A stretch of DNA of 64,000 nt, from positions 1-64,000 of the forward strand of contig NZ_JACHLR010000008.1 of NCBI RefSeq assembly GCF_014204535.1, given 5' to 3'. A program made the translations under genes and the position numbers. The DNA is from Novosphingobium chloroacetimidivorans. Lineage in GTDB: Bacteria; Pseudomonadota; Alphaproteobacteria; Sphingomonadales; Sphingomonadaceae. Of this stretch, positions 34,858 to 44,851 are shown one piece after another (the first letter of the stretch is position 1; each line of letters opens with the position of its first letter). The notes under the pieces were generated by a model. It saw only the letters and a program-made list of their open reading frames with translations. It made no database searches and was not told the origin of the DNA.

Positions 34858-37275
34858 GTGCGTTGTGCTGCAGCCTCCCTGATGGCCACGGCTGTCATGT
34901 TTTCGGCCATTGCCTCCCCGGCGCTGGCCAGGGAGGTCGTGGTATCGACCGATGCGGGAACCGTTGCCCAGGTGGCGATCGTGCTGGCGCGGCAGACCCG
35001 CACGAGCATCGTCATCGCCGATCCTCATGTCGCGCGGCGGACGGTGCAACCTCTGCGCGGTCGCATGGAGCCGCTGGAGGCGGTGAGGCGGCTGGCCCGC
35101 TCGGCCGATGGGCGAGCTGTCCTGGTGGCCCCGGGTGCTTGGCGCATCGAGGCCGCTCGCGTGGTCCAGCGGGTTGCGCGCGAAGCTGCGCCGGCGCGGC
35201 ACCCAGCCCCGCCGAGCGAAACCGTCGCTGCCGCGCCGATCATCGTGATCGGCTCGAAGCGCGACCTCACGATTGCTCAGGTGCCCGGCCAGATCACCAT
35301 TCTCGATGGCGCCTCGTTGGAGGCGGGCGGCATCGGTGGCACCGAGAAGATCACCCAACGCCTCGCCACGGTGACGTCGACACATTTGGGCAGCGGCCGC
35401 AACAAGCTGTTCATTCGCGGCATTGCCGATTCCAGCTTCACCGGACCGACCCAGGCCACTGTCGGACAGTACCTGGGCGACTTGCGCCTCACCTACAACG
35501 CGCCGGATCCGGACTTGCGGCTGTCGGACATGGCACGCGTCGAAGTGCTCGAGGGACCACAGGGTACGCTCTATGGAGCCGGATCGTTGGGCGGAATCAT
35601 CCGCCTGGTGCCCAACCCGCCGATCATGGGCGAGGCCAGCGGGTCGATCGCAATTGGCGGCTCGCTGACACAGAGCGGATCCGGTGGCGGGGATGCGGCC
35701 GCGACGGTGAACCTGCCGGTGGCCGGTGCGATCGCCTTTCGGGCGACGGTCGATGCCGCATCGGCAGGTGGCTACATCGACAAGCCGATGTTGAAGCAGA
35801 GCGACGTCAACCGCACCCGCATCCTCGGCGGCCGGGCAAGCCTGCGGGCCGAGATCGCGCCCGAGTGGGCCCTGGATCTGATCGGCGTCGGCCAGTCTAC
35901 CGATGCGCGCGACAGCCAGTACGCCGCGCGCGATGGTGACCCGCTCACCAGCAATGCGGCGCTGCGTGAAGGCGCCGATAGCGATTACGCGATGGGGCAG
36001 TTTGTCGTGTCCGGGCGGCTCGGCGACGTACGCCTACGCTCGACGACCGGACTCGTTCGTCAGCACTTGTCCGAGCGTTACGACGCCAGCCTGCCAGATG
36101 GGACGCCGCGCCTTTTTGCGCAGGAAAATCGCACGCGCATGTTCGCGCACGAAACCCGTGCATGGCAGCCCGAAACAGATGGGTTCGGTTGGCTGGTCGG
36201 TGCAAGCTTCACGCACAACCGCACCGTCCTTTCCAGACGCTTCGAGGTCGAGGATCAACGCCGCGATGCCACCGGTGTGCGCAACACGATCGACGAGGCG
36301 ACGCTCTATGCCGAGGCTAGCCTGCGCATCCGTCCCGGCCTCACCGCCACCGCCGGTGGACGTATCACCCATTCTCGGCTTGGCGGCGCGGGCGAGGACG
36401 TGCCGCCATCGATCGCCTTCGCGCGTGCGCAAGTCACGGCCGGCCGCTCGATCATGACGGTGCTACCGTCCTTCGCCCTCGTGGGGCAGGTCCTGCCGGA
36501 AACCAGCCTCTACATGCGCTATCAGGAGGGTTTCCGGCCAGGAGGCCTTGCCATCGAAAGCGATTTCGTCCGCCGCTTCCGCCACGACCACACCGCGACA
36601 TGGGAGTTCGGCGCGCGCCATGGCCGACCGGGATCCAGCCCCGTCGACCTGGCGGTGAGCGTATCGTTCACCAAGTGGCGCGACATCCAGGCCGACTTCA
36701 TCGACGGATCGGGCCTGCCCAGCACCGCCAACATCGGTAACGGCACGGTCTGGTCCGCCAGCATGACCGGTGGGGTCGCACTGGCTCCCGGGCTCAGGCT
36801 GGAGGCGGGCGCAACCTGGAACCGCAGCGAGATCGACGAGCCGTCTGCCCAGATCGCCGAACTGGTTGCGCGATCGATACCGTTTCCTCTTTCCAGCGTC
36901 GCCGTTTCCGATGCGATCGCCGCCCGCTCGATGCAGGTGCCCAACATCGCCCAGTTCTCCGGGCGGGCCGGACTGAACTGGAGCCGAGAGATCGGCCCGG
37001 ATCTGCGCCTCGCCGCAAACACCTGGGTAAGCTATGTCGGCAAGTCGCGCCTCGGTATCGGTCCCAGGCTGGGCGACGCGCAAGGCGACTACCTCGACAG
37101 CGGTGCGGACATGCGGATCGGCACTGAGCGCTACGGCGTGACGCTGGGGCTTAGCAACATCGCCAATACGCTGGGAAACCGCTTCTCGCTTGGCACCCCG
37201 TTCGGCAATGGGCGCGATCAGGTGACGCCCCTGCGCCCGCGCACGCTGCGCCTCGGAGTGGACGCCCGCTTCTAA
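34858..37275 (+). CDS. TonB-dependent outer-membrane receptor with STN signalling domain
   Basis: 805 residues starting at a GTG only 4 bp after fecR. A signal peptide ends near SPALA|RE. An STN domain follows (about 25-100: VVVSTDAGTVAQVAIVLARQ). Then come a TonB-box-like IIVIGSK, a plug (GQITILDGASLEAGG, KLFIRGIADSSF, RVEVLEGPQGTLYGAGSLGG) and a 22-strand-type barrel ending in LRLGVDARF. The STN domain shows that it signals through the adjacent FecR and sigma factor. The ligand is unknown; the plug resembles receptors that sphingomonads use for organic substrates as well as siderophores. Confidence 0.92.
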   Translation: MRCAAASLMATAVMFSAIASPALAREVVVSTDAGTVAQVAIVLARQTRTSIVIADPHVARRTVQPLRGRMEPLEAVRRLARSADGRAVLVAPGAWRIEAARVVQRVAREAAPARHPAPPSETVAAAPIIVIGSKRDLTIAQVPGQITILDGASLEAGGIGGTEKITQRLATVTSTHLGSGRNKLFIRGIADSSFTGPTQATVGQYLGDLRLTYNAPDPDLRLSDMARVEVLEGPQGTLYGAGSLGGIIRLVPNPPIMGEASGSIAIGGSLTQSGSGGGDAAATVNLPVAGAIAFRATVDAASAGGYIDKPMLKQSDVNRTRILGGRASLRAEIAPEWALDLIGVGQSTDARDSQYAARDGDPLTSNAALREGADSDYAMGQFVVSGRLGDVRLRSTTGLVRQHLSERYDASLPDGTPRLFAQENRTRMFAHETRAWQPETDGFGWLVGASFTHNRTVLSRRFEVEDQRRDATGVRNTIDEATLYAEASLRIRPGLTATAGGRITHSRLGGAGEDVPPSIAFARAQVTAGRSIMTVLPSFALVGQVLPETSLYMRYQEGFRPGGLAIESDFVRRFRHDHTATWEFGARHGRPGSSPVDLAVSVSFTKWRDIQADFIDGSGLPSTANIGNGTVWSASMTGGVALAPGLRLEAGATWNRSEIDEPSAQIAELVARSIPFPLSSVAVSDAIAARSMQVPNIAQFSGRAGLNWSREIGPDLRLAANTWVSYVGKSRLGIGPRLGDAQGDYLDSGADMRIGTERYGVTLGLSNIANTLGNRFSLGTPFGNGRDQVTPLRPRTLRLGVDARF

Positions 37276-37345
37276 GGAACTTTTTTCAAGGCTGACCGCG
37301 AAGGTCTCCGTCTGAGGTGTCGATACGCACCGCAAAGGGACGAAG

Positions 37346-40300
37346 ATGCCGCGCTACTTGCCCAAGACCTTTCCCTATACTCTCCTGGCGACGACGGCGA
37401 TGATGGCCGTTGCCACCGCTGCCCACGCCGAAGACGTGACCAACGCACGCACCACATCGCTGCGTACCTCGACGATCAAGAGCGGCGCCGCCGATACGAT
37501 CAACGTCACGACTGCGGGATCGGTGGTCCTGTCTGGCGGCACGGCGATCACGCAGGACAGCAATCACGCCGTGACCAATGCCGGCGCACTGACCATCGCG
37601 AACGCGAACGGGGCCAGCGGTATCGTCTCGGTGGCAAACTCCAGCGGCGACATCGTCAATACCGGTACGATCACGATCGACGAGCCTTACACTCCGACCG
37701 ACACCGACAACGATGGCGACATCGATGGGCCTTTCGCACTCGGCTCCAACCGAACAGGCATCCGCACCCAGGGCGCGCACGCCGGCAAAATCACGCAGAG
37801 CGGCACGATTTCAGTTGAAGGCAATGATTCCGCCGGCATCGCGCTGGACGGCAAGCTGACGGGCACCTTCACCCACGATGGCACCACCAAGGTGCTAGGC
37901 GACCGCTCGGTCGGCGTCTCCGCACAGGCGATCGATGGCAATGTACGTCTGGCGGGTACGGTTTCGGCACAAGGCAAGGATGCGATCGGCGCCCGCTTTG
38001 CCGGAGACGTGGCTGGCGCCATGGTGGTGCAAGGCACCGTCACTTCGACCGGCTATCGCTATACCGCCGCTCCTGCCGATGCCACCAAGTTGGACGCGGA
38101 CGATCTGTTGCAGGGCGGCCCGGCGCTGCTGGTGGAGGGCAACGTCAGCGGCGGCATCGTGCTCGCTGTCGCGCCAAAGGACACCGACACCACCAAGCCC
38201 GACGAGGACAATGACGGCATCGAAGATGCCAAGGAAGGCGCCGCCAAGGTCGTGTCCTACGGCGCCGCGCCGGCCATGCAGATCGGCGCCACCGATCGCG
38301 CGATTACCCTTGGCCCGGTCGCCAGCACAGCGAGCAAGTTCGGGCTGATCGTCGATGGGTCGATCGAAGGTATCGGTGTCTACTCCGGCGTCAATGCCAG
38401 TGGACTGGTCGTCGGCGGGCGCGGCGGCGCGGTTGGTATCGACAACGGCATCGGCGTCTCGGGGACCATCACTGCCGCTTCGAATGGCGCGAGTGCCACC
38501 GCGTTGCGGATCGGCTCGGGAGCCACGACGCCCTTGCTGCAGAACGCCGGCACGATTGCGGCGAGCGGCGGAAACGCCACGAACGCGCTCGCGACAGCAA
38601 TCCGCATAGACGCGGGTGGCAGCCTGCCGGTCATCCGCAACAGTGGCACGATCAAGTCGGTGGCCGGGGAGAACGGCTCGGCAACCGCAATCTCCGACGC
38701 CAGCGGATCGGTCACTTCGATCGAGAACGCCGGCACGATCTCGGCAACCGGGGCGAAGGCCGGCGCAGGGCGCAACATCGCGATCGACCTTACAGGCGCC
38801 ACCGGCAAGGTCACCCTCAAGCAAACCCAGGTCGCCGCTGGCTTCGCTGCACCCTCGATCGTCGGTGACGTGCGCCTCGGCGCGGGCGACGACCTGCTCG
38901 ACCTTGCCGACGGCACGCTGACCGGCGACGTCCGGTTCGGCACCGGCGCGAACACGCTGAGCCTCTCGGGCGATGCGGTTCAGACAGGCGCGGTGACCTT
39001 CGGCACCGGCAACGACACCATGTCGCTTGCGGGAAGCAGTGCCTACAGCGGCGCGGTCGATTTCGGCGGCGGCTTGGACGTGCTCACTCTTGCCGGAACG
39101 TCGCGCTTCAGCGGCTCGTTCGCGAATTCGAACAACCTGGCCGTCAGGATCGCGGGCGGAACTCTCGACATCAACAAGCCGGTTTCGATCGCCTCGCTCG
39201 ATGTCGGCGCAACCGGCGTGCTGGTGGTCACCCTCGACAAGTCAGCGGGCGCGGGATCGGGCTACAATGTCGCAGGCAATGCCAATTTCGCCGAGGGCGC
39301 CAAGCTCGGTATCCGGCTCGCCGACATCTCGACCGCAGAGGGCAGCTACCAGGTCCTGACAGCCGGCAGTCTGACCGGCCGCGAAAAGCTGACGACCATG
39401 ACCGACCTGGTTCCCTTCATGTTCAAGGCCGAGCTGAACAAGAATGCGGCGGCGAACACGATCGTGGTGGATGTCGCGCGGCGCACCGCCACCGAACTCG
39501 GCCTCAACCGCTCGGCGACGGCGGCCTACGACGCGGTCTACGCGGTGTTGGGCAAGGACCAGAAGATCGAGGACGTGTTCCTGGGCATCACCAACGGCGA
39601 GCAATTCCGCGGTGCCGTGGCTCAGTTGCTGCCCGATCACGCGGGCGGCGCCTTCGAAGGGGTCAGTCTGGGCGCGCGCGCTCTGGCGCGACAGATGCAG
39701 GATCCGACCGGACCAATCGTCGGCTCTGGCCGGTTCAGCACTACGGTCAACATGACGTTCTGGGACAGCGACCGCAAAGCCGGAGAGAGCGCCGCATACA
39801 AGCTGAAAGGCTATGCCTGGTCCGCGACAGGCGAGTACCAGACCGCAGTAGGACGCTTCGGCGCGACGCTCGCGTACGTGAACAACGATCACGCGAATGG
39901 CGATGTGTCGGACGTGGAGTCCACCGGCTTCGAAGTGGCGGCGCACTGGCGCGGCAAGCTCGGCCCGGTCAGCGCATTCGCCCGCGGCGCCGTCGGCAAG
40001 ATGAACTTCGATGGCAAGCGGACATTCACCGGCAAGGCCGGTGCCGAGACCATCAGTCGCACCATGGATGCGGACTGGGACGGCAACTACGTGACGGCCT
40101 CGGGCGGCGTCTTTGTCGAGGGCGGCTCGCAGTTCTTTTTCTTCCGGCCCGGCGTAACCGTGGATTACACTCGGCTGAAGGAAGACGGCTACGCGGAAAC
40201 CGGCGGCGAGACGCTGAACCTGATCGTGGATGCGCGCACCAGCGACGAACTGGCCGTGAACCCCAGCCTTACCGTGGGCGTGGACTTCCTCGGCATGCGC

Positions 40301-40564
40301 GCGAGAGACGAAAATTGGTTCCGCGTCGAGACCGAAGGCGGCTGGCGCGAGATCGTCGGAGGCGGCCTCGGTTCGACGACCGCACACTTCGACGGTGGCA
40401 ACAACTTTACCCTCGACGGCAGCGAAGCGGACAGCGGCTGGTTTGCTCGCCTGCGCGCGATTGGCGGCTCCGCAGGCTTCACGATGGGCGGTGAACTTTC
40501 CGGTGAAGACCGCCACGGCCGTGTCGGCCTGGCCGTGCGTGGCTCTGTCACGATCGGCTGGTGA
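37346..40564 (+). CDS. Autotransporter (type Va) outer-membrane protein
   Basis: 1072 residues. Signal peptide (LLATTAMMAVATAAHA|ED), then a passenger of about 700 residues rich in NAGTI/NSGTI-type repeats expected to form a beta-helix. It carries two acidic calcium-type motifs, DTDNDGDIDG near 114 and DEDNDGIEDAKEG near 288. The C-terminal 280 or so residues form the autotransporter barrel (TTVNMTFWDSDRKAGESAAY, YAWSATGEYQTAVGRFGATL, ending VRGSVTIGW). It is 70 bp downstream of the TonB receptor and probably in the same regulon, perhaps as a surface partner that captures the ligand. Confidence 0.9.
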   Translation: MPRYLPKTFPYTLLATTAMMAVATAAHAEDVTNARTTSLRTSTIKSGAADTINVTTAGSVVLSGGTAITQDSNHAVTNAGALTIANANGASGIVSVANSSGDIVNTGTITIDEPYTPTDTDNDGDIDGPFALGSNRTGIRTQGAHAGKITQSGTISVEGNDSAGIALDGKLTGTFTHDGTTKVLGDRSVGVSAQAIDGNVRLAGTVSAQGKDAIGARFAGDVAGAMVVQGTVTSTGYRYTAAPADATKLDADDLLQGGPALLVEGNVSGGIVLAVAPKDTDTTKPDEDNDGIEDAKEGAAKVVSYGAAPAMQIGATDRAITLGPVASTASKFGLIVDGSIEGIGVYSGVNASGLVVGGRGGAVGIDNGIGVSGTITAASNGASATALRIGSGATTPLLQNAGTIAASGGNATNALATAIRIDAGGSLPVIRNSGTIKSVAGENGSATAISDASGSVTSIENAGTISATGAKAGAGRNIAIDLTGATGKVTLKQTQVAAGFAAPSIVGDVRLGAGDDLLDLADGTLTGDVRFGTGANTLSLSGDAVQTGAVTFGTGNDTMSLAGSSAYSGAVDFGGGLDVLTLAGTSRFSGSFANSNNLAVRIAGGTLDINKPVSIASLDVGATGVLVVTLDKSAGAGSGYNVAGNANFAEGAKLGIRLADISTAEGSYQVLTAGSLTGREKLTTMTDLVPFMFKAELNKNAAANTIVVDVARRTATELGLNRSATAAYDAVYAVLGKDQKIEDVFLGITNGEQFRGAVAQLLPDHAGGAFEGVSLGARALARQMQDPTGPIVGSGRFSTTVNMTFWDSDRKAGESAAYKLKGYAWSATGEYQTAVGRFGATLAYVNNDHANGDVSDVESTGFEVAAHWRGKLGPVSAFARGAVGKMNFDGKRTFTGKAGAETISRTMDADWDGNYVTASGGVFVEGGSQFFFFRPGVTVDYTRLKEDGYAETGGETLNLIVDARTSDELAVNPSLTVGVDFLGMRARDENWFRVETEGGWREIVGGGLGSTTAHFDGGNNFTLDGSEADSGWFARLRAIGGSAGFTMGGELSGEDRHGRVGLAVRGSVTIGW

Positions 40565-40572
40565 ACCCTTGA

Positions 40573-40605
40573 GGACGGCGGTATCCCCTCATCGCACCGT
40601 CGTCC
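40573..40605 (+). terminator. Possible transcription terminator hairpin
   Basis: GGACGGCGGT and ACCGTCGTCC form a 10-bp stem with one mismatch and a 13-base loop, 9 bp after the autotransporter stop. No T-run follows, so it is only a candidate. The rest of the region to 40854, between convergent genes, shows nothing else I can support. Confidence 0.35.
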
Positions 40606-40854
40606 CAGGCACCGGGGTACCGTCCTTTGCCCCCCGCACGCGTACTCCGGTGCCGAAATTCCAATCAGCATGGTAACAATGCAAGTGCCGCCTACCATGC
40701 TGGCGTTAGGTAAGTGAAATTAGTAAGGAGAGTATCGTTGAACCGGCTCGGCTGAACATACCGGACGATCTCGCGCTGCCGGCAAGCCTCAGACTTCTTT
40801 TGACCGCACGTACTGCGGTGCTGGTCCGACGATCTGCGATTGAAAGGCGAGGCT

Positions 40855-41592
40855 CTATGTATTGGCCGCGCCGTTCGCCAGGATTTGACCGCCTGTCACC
40901 CAGCTGGCTTCCTCCGACGCCAGGAACGAGACGATGGACGCGATCTCGGTCGCCTTGCCGATCCGGCCGAAGGGCGATGCGGCGATCATATGCGGAAGGT
41001 ACTGCGGTGAGGCATCCATCATGCCGGGGCTGACGGCACCTGGCACGATGGCGTTCACCGTGATGTTCCGCGGGGCGAGGGCACGGGCCCAGCTTTCGGT
41101 AAAGCTCTCCAGCGCCTTCTTGGCGGCCGAGTAGATGCCCGCGCTCGCCAGCGGGTACTTCGCGACGCTGGAGCTGAAGTTGATGATCCGTCCGCCGTCG
41201 CGAATGCGTTTGATCGCCTCGTCGACGATGTAGAGCGGACCGAAGACGTTCACGCCGAAGACCAGGTCCACCTGCTCGGTCGAGAGATCGCCGAAGTTCG
41301 ACGTCGTCATCACGCCGCTGTTGTTGACGACGATGTCGAGCACGCCGGGCCGTTCGTCGATCTGCTGGAACATGCGGACGATCTCGTCGCGCTTGCAGAT
41401 GTCGGCCTGATAGGCGACCGCCGTGCCGCCATTCGCCTGGATCTGCTGCACAACCTCCTCCGCGCCGGCTTTGGTGCCGGAGTAGTGCGCGATGATCGAG
41501 GCCCCGTCTTCCGCAAGCCGCAGCGCGACCTCTCTGCCGATGCCGCGTCCGCTGCCGGTGACCAGCGCCACCTTGCCCGTGAGATTGCCCAT
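40855..41592 (-). CDS. SDR-family oxidoreductase (FabG-like)
   Basis: A 245-residue classical SDR: VALVTGSGRGIGREVALRLA, LDIVVNNSGVMTTSNF, RIINFSSSVAKYP (Ser), YSAAKKALESFTESW (Tyr and Lys), and SWVTGGQILANGAANT. The ATG at 41592 begins the domain; the frame stays open through the next gene, but that part is a shadow. It is 56 bp downstream of the TauD-like gene and probably ends a three-gene operon with the LuxE-like synthetase. Confidence 0.88.
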   Translation of the reverse strand: MGNLTGKVALVTGSGRGIGREVALRLAEDGASIIAHYSGTKAGAEEVVQQIQANGGTAVAYQADICKRDEIVRMFQQIDERPGVLDIVVNNSGVMTTSNFGDLSTEQVDLVFGVNVFGPLYIVDEAIKRIRDGGRIINFSSSVAKYPLASAGIYSAAKKALESFTESWARALAPRNITVNAIVPGAVSPGMMDASPQYLPHMIAASPFGRIGKATEIASIVSFLASEEASWVTGGQILANGAANT

Positions 41593-41648
41593 GTCCGTGA
41601 TGTCGCTTTCGATAATGAGTTCAAGTGGATGGTGGGGGTCGTTATGTG

Positions 41649-42503
41649 TCAGGTTGCGGCGAGCATCTCGCGATTGCCGAGGCTCTCGCCGATGCCCAGG
41701 TCGGTGGGGTACTGGTCGGCATAGCCCAGCCTGGTGATCGTCACGCGCTGCAGCGTGCGCACGCCGGTGCCCGCCTTGCCCCGCGCGTGCTGCACCGCCA
41801 GATTGTCCCACAGCACGATGTCGCCTTCGGCCCAGGCGTGTTTGTAGACGTTGTCCTGCGCGTAAAAGTGATCGTGCAGCTCGAGCATGAGCGCATTCTC
41901 GTCCACCTCGGAGAGGCCGATGATCTGGGCCGTCCAGGCCTGGTTGACGAACAGGTACTTGCGGCCCGTCGCCGCAGCTTCGCGCACCACCGCATGGACC
42001 GTGCACATGTCGCCTTCCTCCAGGTCGGTTAGGCGGTTCCGGCGATCGTACACGCGCTCGCGCACATGCAGCGCCTTGAGGCCGGCGATCCGCTGCTTCA
42101 GCGCCTCGGGCAGCTTCTCGTACGCGCGATATCCGCTGGCGAACCGCGTGCCGACGGCCTCGGGGTCGACGCGCAGGCCGTGGAGGCAGCCCGCGAGATA
42201 GGGCGAGGGAAGGTAGGGCACATCGTTATGCCACAGCAGCTCGCGCGTGCCGAGGTGACCGTCGGCCTCCACGTTCGATACGATGAAGTTCTCGTACGGC
42301 GTAGGCAGCACCGGCCCGAACAGCCGGCAGAAATCCACTTGCCTGTCGTGATCCAGCTTCAGACCACGCACAACCAGCAGGCCATCCTCCTGGTACAGCT
42401 CAAGCAGACGCGCGGCATCGGCCGAGCCTTCGGAGGGCAATGCGGTGAGTTCCACTGCATTGCCGAACGGTGCGATCTTCTCGACATCGACGATCATCGT
42501 CAT
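41649..42503 (-). CDS. TauD/TfdA-family Fe(II)/2-oxoglutarate dioxygenase
   Basis: 284 residues with the double-stranded beta-helix iron site. WHNDVPYLPSPYLAGCLHG supplies the His-x-Asp pair and VQHARGKAGTGVRTLQRV the distal His and the Arg that holds 2-oxoglutarate. Members hydroxylate small molecules, often cutting C-S, C-O or C-N bonds. It lies between an SDR gene and a LuxE-like acyl synthetase gene, 15 bp from the latter. Its substrate may be an acid later reduced by the LuxC/LuxE pair; this is inference. Confidence 0.87.
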   Translation of the reverse strand: MTMIVDVEKIAPFGNAVELTALPSEGSADAARLLELYQEDGLLVVRGLKLDHDRQVDFCRLFGPVLPTPYENFIVSNVEADGHLGTRELLWHNDVPYLPSPYLAGCLHGLRVDPEAVGTRFASGYRAYEKLPEALKQRIAGLKALHVRERVYDRRNRLTDLEEGDMCTVHAVVREAAATGRKYLFVNQAWTAQIIGLSEVDENALMLELHDHFYAQDNVYKHAWAEGDIVLWDNLAVQHARGKAGTGVRTLQRVTITRLGYADQYPTDLGIGESLGNREMLAAT

Positions 42504-42518
42504 TCCCTCCCGCCAGCT

Positions 42519-43916
42519 TCAGGTTTGCGACACGAAGTCCATGAAGTCGTTATAGGCCTGCGCCGTGCCGGCGCAGGTGATCTTGTCGTCACCGCCTTCC
42601 ATCTCGGAATAGCGGCGGATTCCCGGCCCGACATAAGGCTGCTTCCAGCCGCAGCGGCAGTCCTCGTCCCAGTGCAGGGTGACTTCGTCGCCCGAGATGA
42701 AGCCTCCCCAATACGTCTGCGCCATCAGGTCGAAGAAGGCATAGCGCCCGGTCTGAGCCCCTTCGCGCGGCAGCAGCTTCATGTCGCGGTCGAACAGCAG
42801 GGGGATGGTGACGGGCAGGATATGGAAGTTGCCCTGGCTGCAGCGCGGCGACATGCTCATGACTTCGGACATGCCATAGAACATGCCGATGTTGTCGATG
42901 CCGAAGTAATCCCCGACGTAGCCTTCCCAGTCGTCGGGTGCGCCGGCAAAGCCCTTCATGCCGCCGCCGGTCATGATGAACGATCCCTCGCCGAAGTCGG
43001 GTTTCAGCCCCTTTTCGATACCGCTGGTCGCGGTCCGGATCAGGTCGGCGAAGGAGCCGCCCAGCTTCACGCGTCGACCGCGAAACTCTTCGAACAGCTT
43101 GAAGAACCAGGCCTCGATATCCTGCTCGCGCCGCTTGCCCTGAGCGATCATGTCCTCGCGGGCCTTCAGCAGCGCCGGTTCCAGACCGAGCTGCGCAAGC
43201 TCGCCGCGATCCTCGGCCACCTGCATCCGGCCCGCCAGCGACATCAGGTCGGCGGGAATATGGGTCTGGTAGAGCGTATGATAGTGCTCGGGACCGCCGG
43301 CCGCAGGGATGTTGAACAGGCTCAGCATCTTGAGCAGCATGTGATGGCCGCCCCGATAGCCTGGAAAGAAGGTGTCGACGTGATCGGTATAGGCATCGAC
43401 GCCGGTGGTCGCGCGCTGCGCCTCGAAATAGGAATGCTTCCACGATGGCAGTTCGACCTTGGAACGAGGCACGAAGCTGAGCTTGCCGGTGGTGCCCGAT
43501 GAAGTGCCAACCAGCATCCCGAAATCGTCCAGCCGGTCGAGCCACTGGTCGATCATGGTCAGCCCGGTCAGGTCGAGCTTGGTCAGGTCATGCGTCGTCA
43601 GCCGATCGAGCCACGCGTTGAGCTTGCCGATCTGGCGCTTTTCGATGATCGAGAGCGGGTAGCTCTTGTAGATGCGATGATCGAACAGCAGCGGCAGCGC
43701 ATCCTCCACGCTGTCGACCGAGCTGATGCCCTCACGCTTGGCGAGCTTCTCGAGCGCCGCGACCTGGCCGCTCATCTTGTCGAACTGCAGTTTGAGCGCG
43801 GCAAGCTGCGCGTCCTCGCACTCGCGCCAACTCATTGCGTACAGGGGTTCGAAACCGTCGTCGATCCAGGTCCACGGGCGCTCCGGGGCAAGCGGCTTGT
43901 TCAGTACCTCGGTCAT
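42519..43916 (-). CDS. LuxE/PaaK-like acyl-activating enzyme
   Basis: 465 residues of the ANL-like/acyl-protein synthetase (LuxE) type. The ATP loop is GTSSGTTGKLSFVPRS near 155, FIMTGGGMKGFAG and FYGMSEVMSMSPRC near 325-365 follow, and the Cys-rich end is HWDEDCRCGWKQPY. LuxE activates fatty acids with ATP and hands the acyl group to the LuxC reductase. A LuxC-like gene lies nearby on the other strand at 45045, across a TetR gene. No luciferase (luxAB) genes are present, so the aldehyde must serve another purpose. Confidence 0.78.
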   Translation of the reverse strand: MTEVLNKPLAPERPWTWIDDGFEPLYAMSWRECEDAQLAALKLQFDKMSGQVAALEKLAKREGISSVDSVEDALPLLFDHRIYKSYPLSIIEKRQIGKLNAWLDRLTTHDLTKLDLTGLTMIDQWLDRLDDFGMLVGTSSGTTGKLSFVPRSKVELPSWKHSYFEAQRATTGVDAYTDHVDTFFPGYRGGHHMLLKMLSLFNIPAAGGPEHYHTLYQTHIPADLMSLAGRMQVAEDRGELAQLGLEPALLKAREDMIAQGKRREQDIEAWFFKLFEEFRGRRVKLGGSFADLIRTATSGIEKGLKPDFGEGSFIMTGGGMKGFAGAPDDWEGYVGDYFGIDNIGMFYGMSEVMSMSPRCSQGNFHILPVTIPLLFDRDMKLLPREGAQTGRYAFFDLMAQTYWGGFISGDEVTLHWDEDCRCGWKQPYVGPGIRRYSEMEGGDDKITCAGTAQAYNDFMDFVSQT

Positions 43917-44266
43917 GCATCTCTCCCACGATAGCCGGATTGTCGACGGTTCAGCCGTTCACCGCATCCGCAGTTTGCGCGATGCCGGCGGGTGCGTGCG
44001 GCATTGCGAGTGCTGCGGCTGCTCCAAGGAAAATGCGACTCCCCGCTCGGGTTGTTGATCACATTGTTAGCATTCGTTCGATGGCCATGTAAGCGCCTTT
44101 CGACGGCGCAGGTGTCGCATCGCCGGAGCGACCGCCCCCGCCAAAGCCCGCTGCGGCCTTTCGGCCCGATGGCGGTAGACACGCCGGCTCGGGTGGCGCC
44201 GAGGCGCGCGGCTTGAAATCGGGCTCGCTCCCGAGGATAGAAGACGGCCGCCCTCAGGACAGGAGA
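43917..44266. promoter_or_regulatory. Divergent promoter region, LuxE-like versus TetR
   Basis: No gene is supported in this stretch, which lies between the start of the LuxE-like gene and the start of the tetR-like gene. It should hold both promoters and a TetR operator. Around 44050-44090 it is less GC-rich than its surroundings, as promoters here tend to be, but I cannot pick a definite operator palindrome. Confidence 0.45.
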
Positions 44267-44851
44267 ATGGAAGTGACGCCGCCGCGCCGAAGAATGGGAT
44301 CGCCCGACTCCGCGGTTTCGAACCAGTTGCTCGATGCGACGGAGCGGGTCATGCGTGAGGAAGGCTATGCGGCCGCAACGTCACGGCGGATCGCGGAGGA
44401 AGCCGGCCTCAAGCAGCAGCTGGTGTACTACTATTTCGAGACGATGGATGATCTCCTGCTCGCGGCCTTCAAGCGGCGTACCAGCCGCGCGCTCGAACGG
44501 ATCGACGAAGAAGCCGCATCGCGGCAGCCGATCCAGACGATCTGGGAGAGTTGGAACAGCACGGTGGACGCCAAGCTGGTGTTCGAGTTCTTCGCATTGG
44601 CCAACCACCATGACGGGGTGCGTGAAGAGGTGAACCGCTTCATGGCTGCCGCGCGGCGCAAGCATGCGGAGGCCATCGCCCGGCAAGTCGATGAGCATGG
44701 CCTGGACCTGGGGCCTTTCTCGCCCGAAGCGCTGTCATTCATGCTGTTCAGCACCGCGCTCCTGCTGGGCCGCGAGGAAGCCATGGGGCTGACGATCGGT
44801 CACACGGATGTGCGCAAGCTGTTCGACTGGGGCATCGCACGCATCGGCTGA
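44267..44851 (+). CDS. TetR/AcrR-family transcriptional regulator
   Basis: About 194 residues. The N-terminal helix-turn-helix reads QLLDATERVMREEGYAAATS, then RRIAEEAGLKQQLVYYYFETMDDLL. A helical ligand domain follows (ESWNSTVDAKLVFEFFALAN). The ATG at 44267 follows AGGACAGGAG; the frame is open to 44213. It stands between the LuxE-like operon (divergent) and the LuxC-like gene (same strand), so it is the likely local repressor of both. Confidence 0.9.
   Translation: MEVTPPRRRMGSPDSAVSNQLLDATERVMREEGYAAATSRRIAEEAGLKQQLVYYYFETMDDLLLAAFKRRTSRALERIDEEAASRQPIQTIWESWNSTVDAKLVFEFFALANHHDGVREEVNRFMAAARRKHAEAIARQVDEHGLDLGPFSPEALSFMLFSTALLLGREEAMGLTIGHTDVRKLFDWGIARIG

Noticed and set aside
39242..40516. 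Minus-strand open frame of 424 codons
   Set aside because: It lies wholly opposite the autotransporter barrel and shows no domain; codon periodicity follows the plus-strand gene.
42066..43502. Long plus-strand open frame of 478 codons
   Set aside because: It is antisense to the TauD-like and LuxE-like genes, which have clear motifs; its translation is rich in Arg, Gln, His and Val with no family pattern, as expected for a GC-rich shadow.
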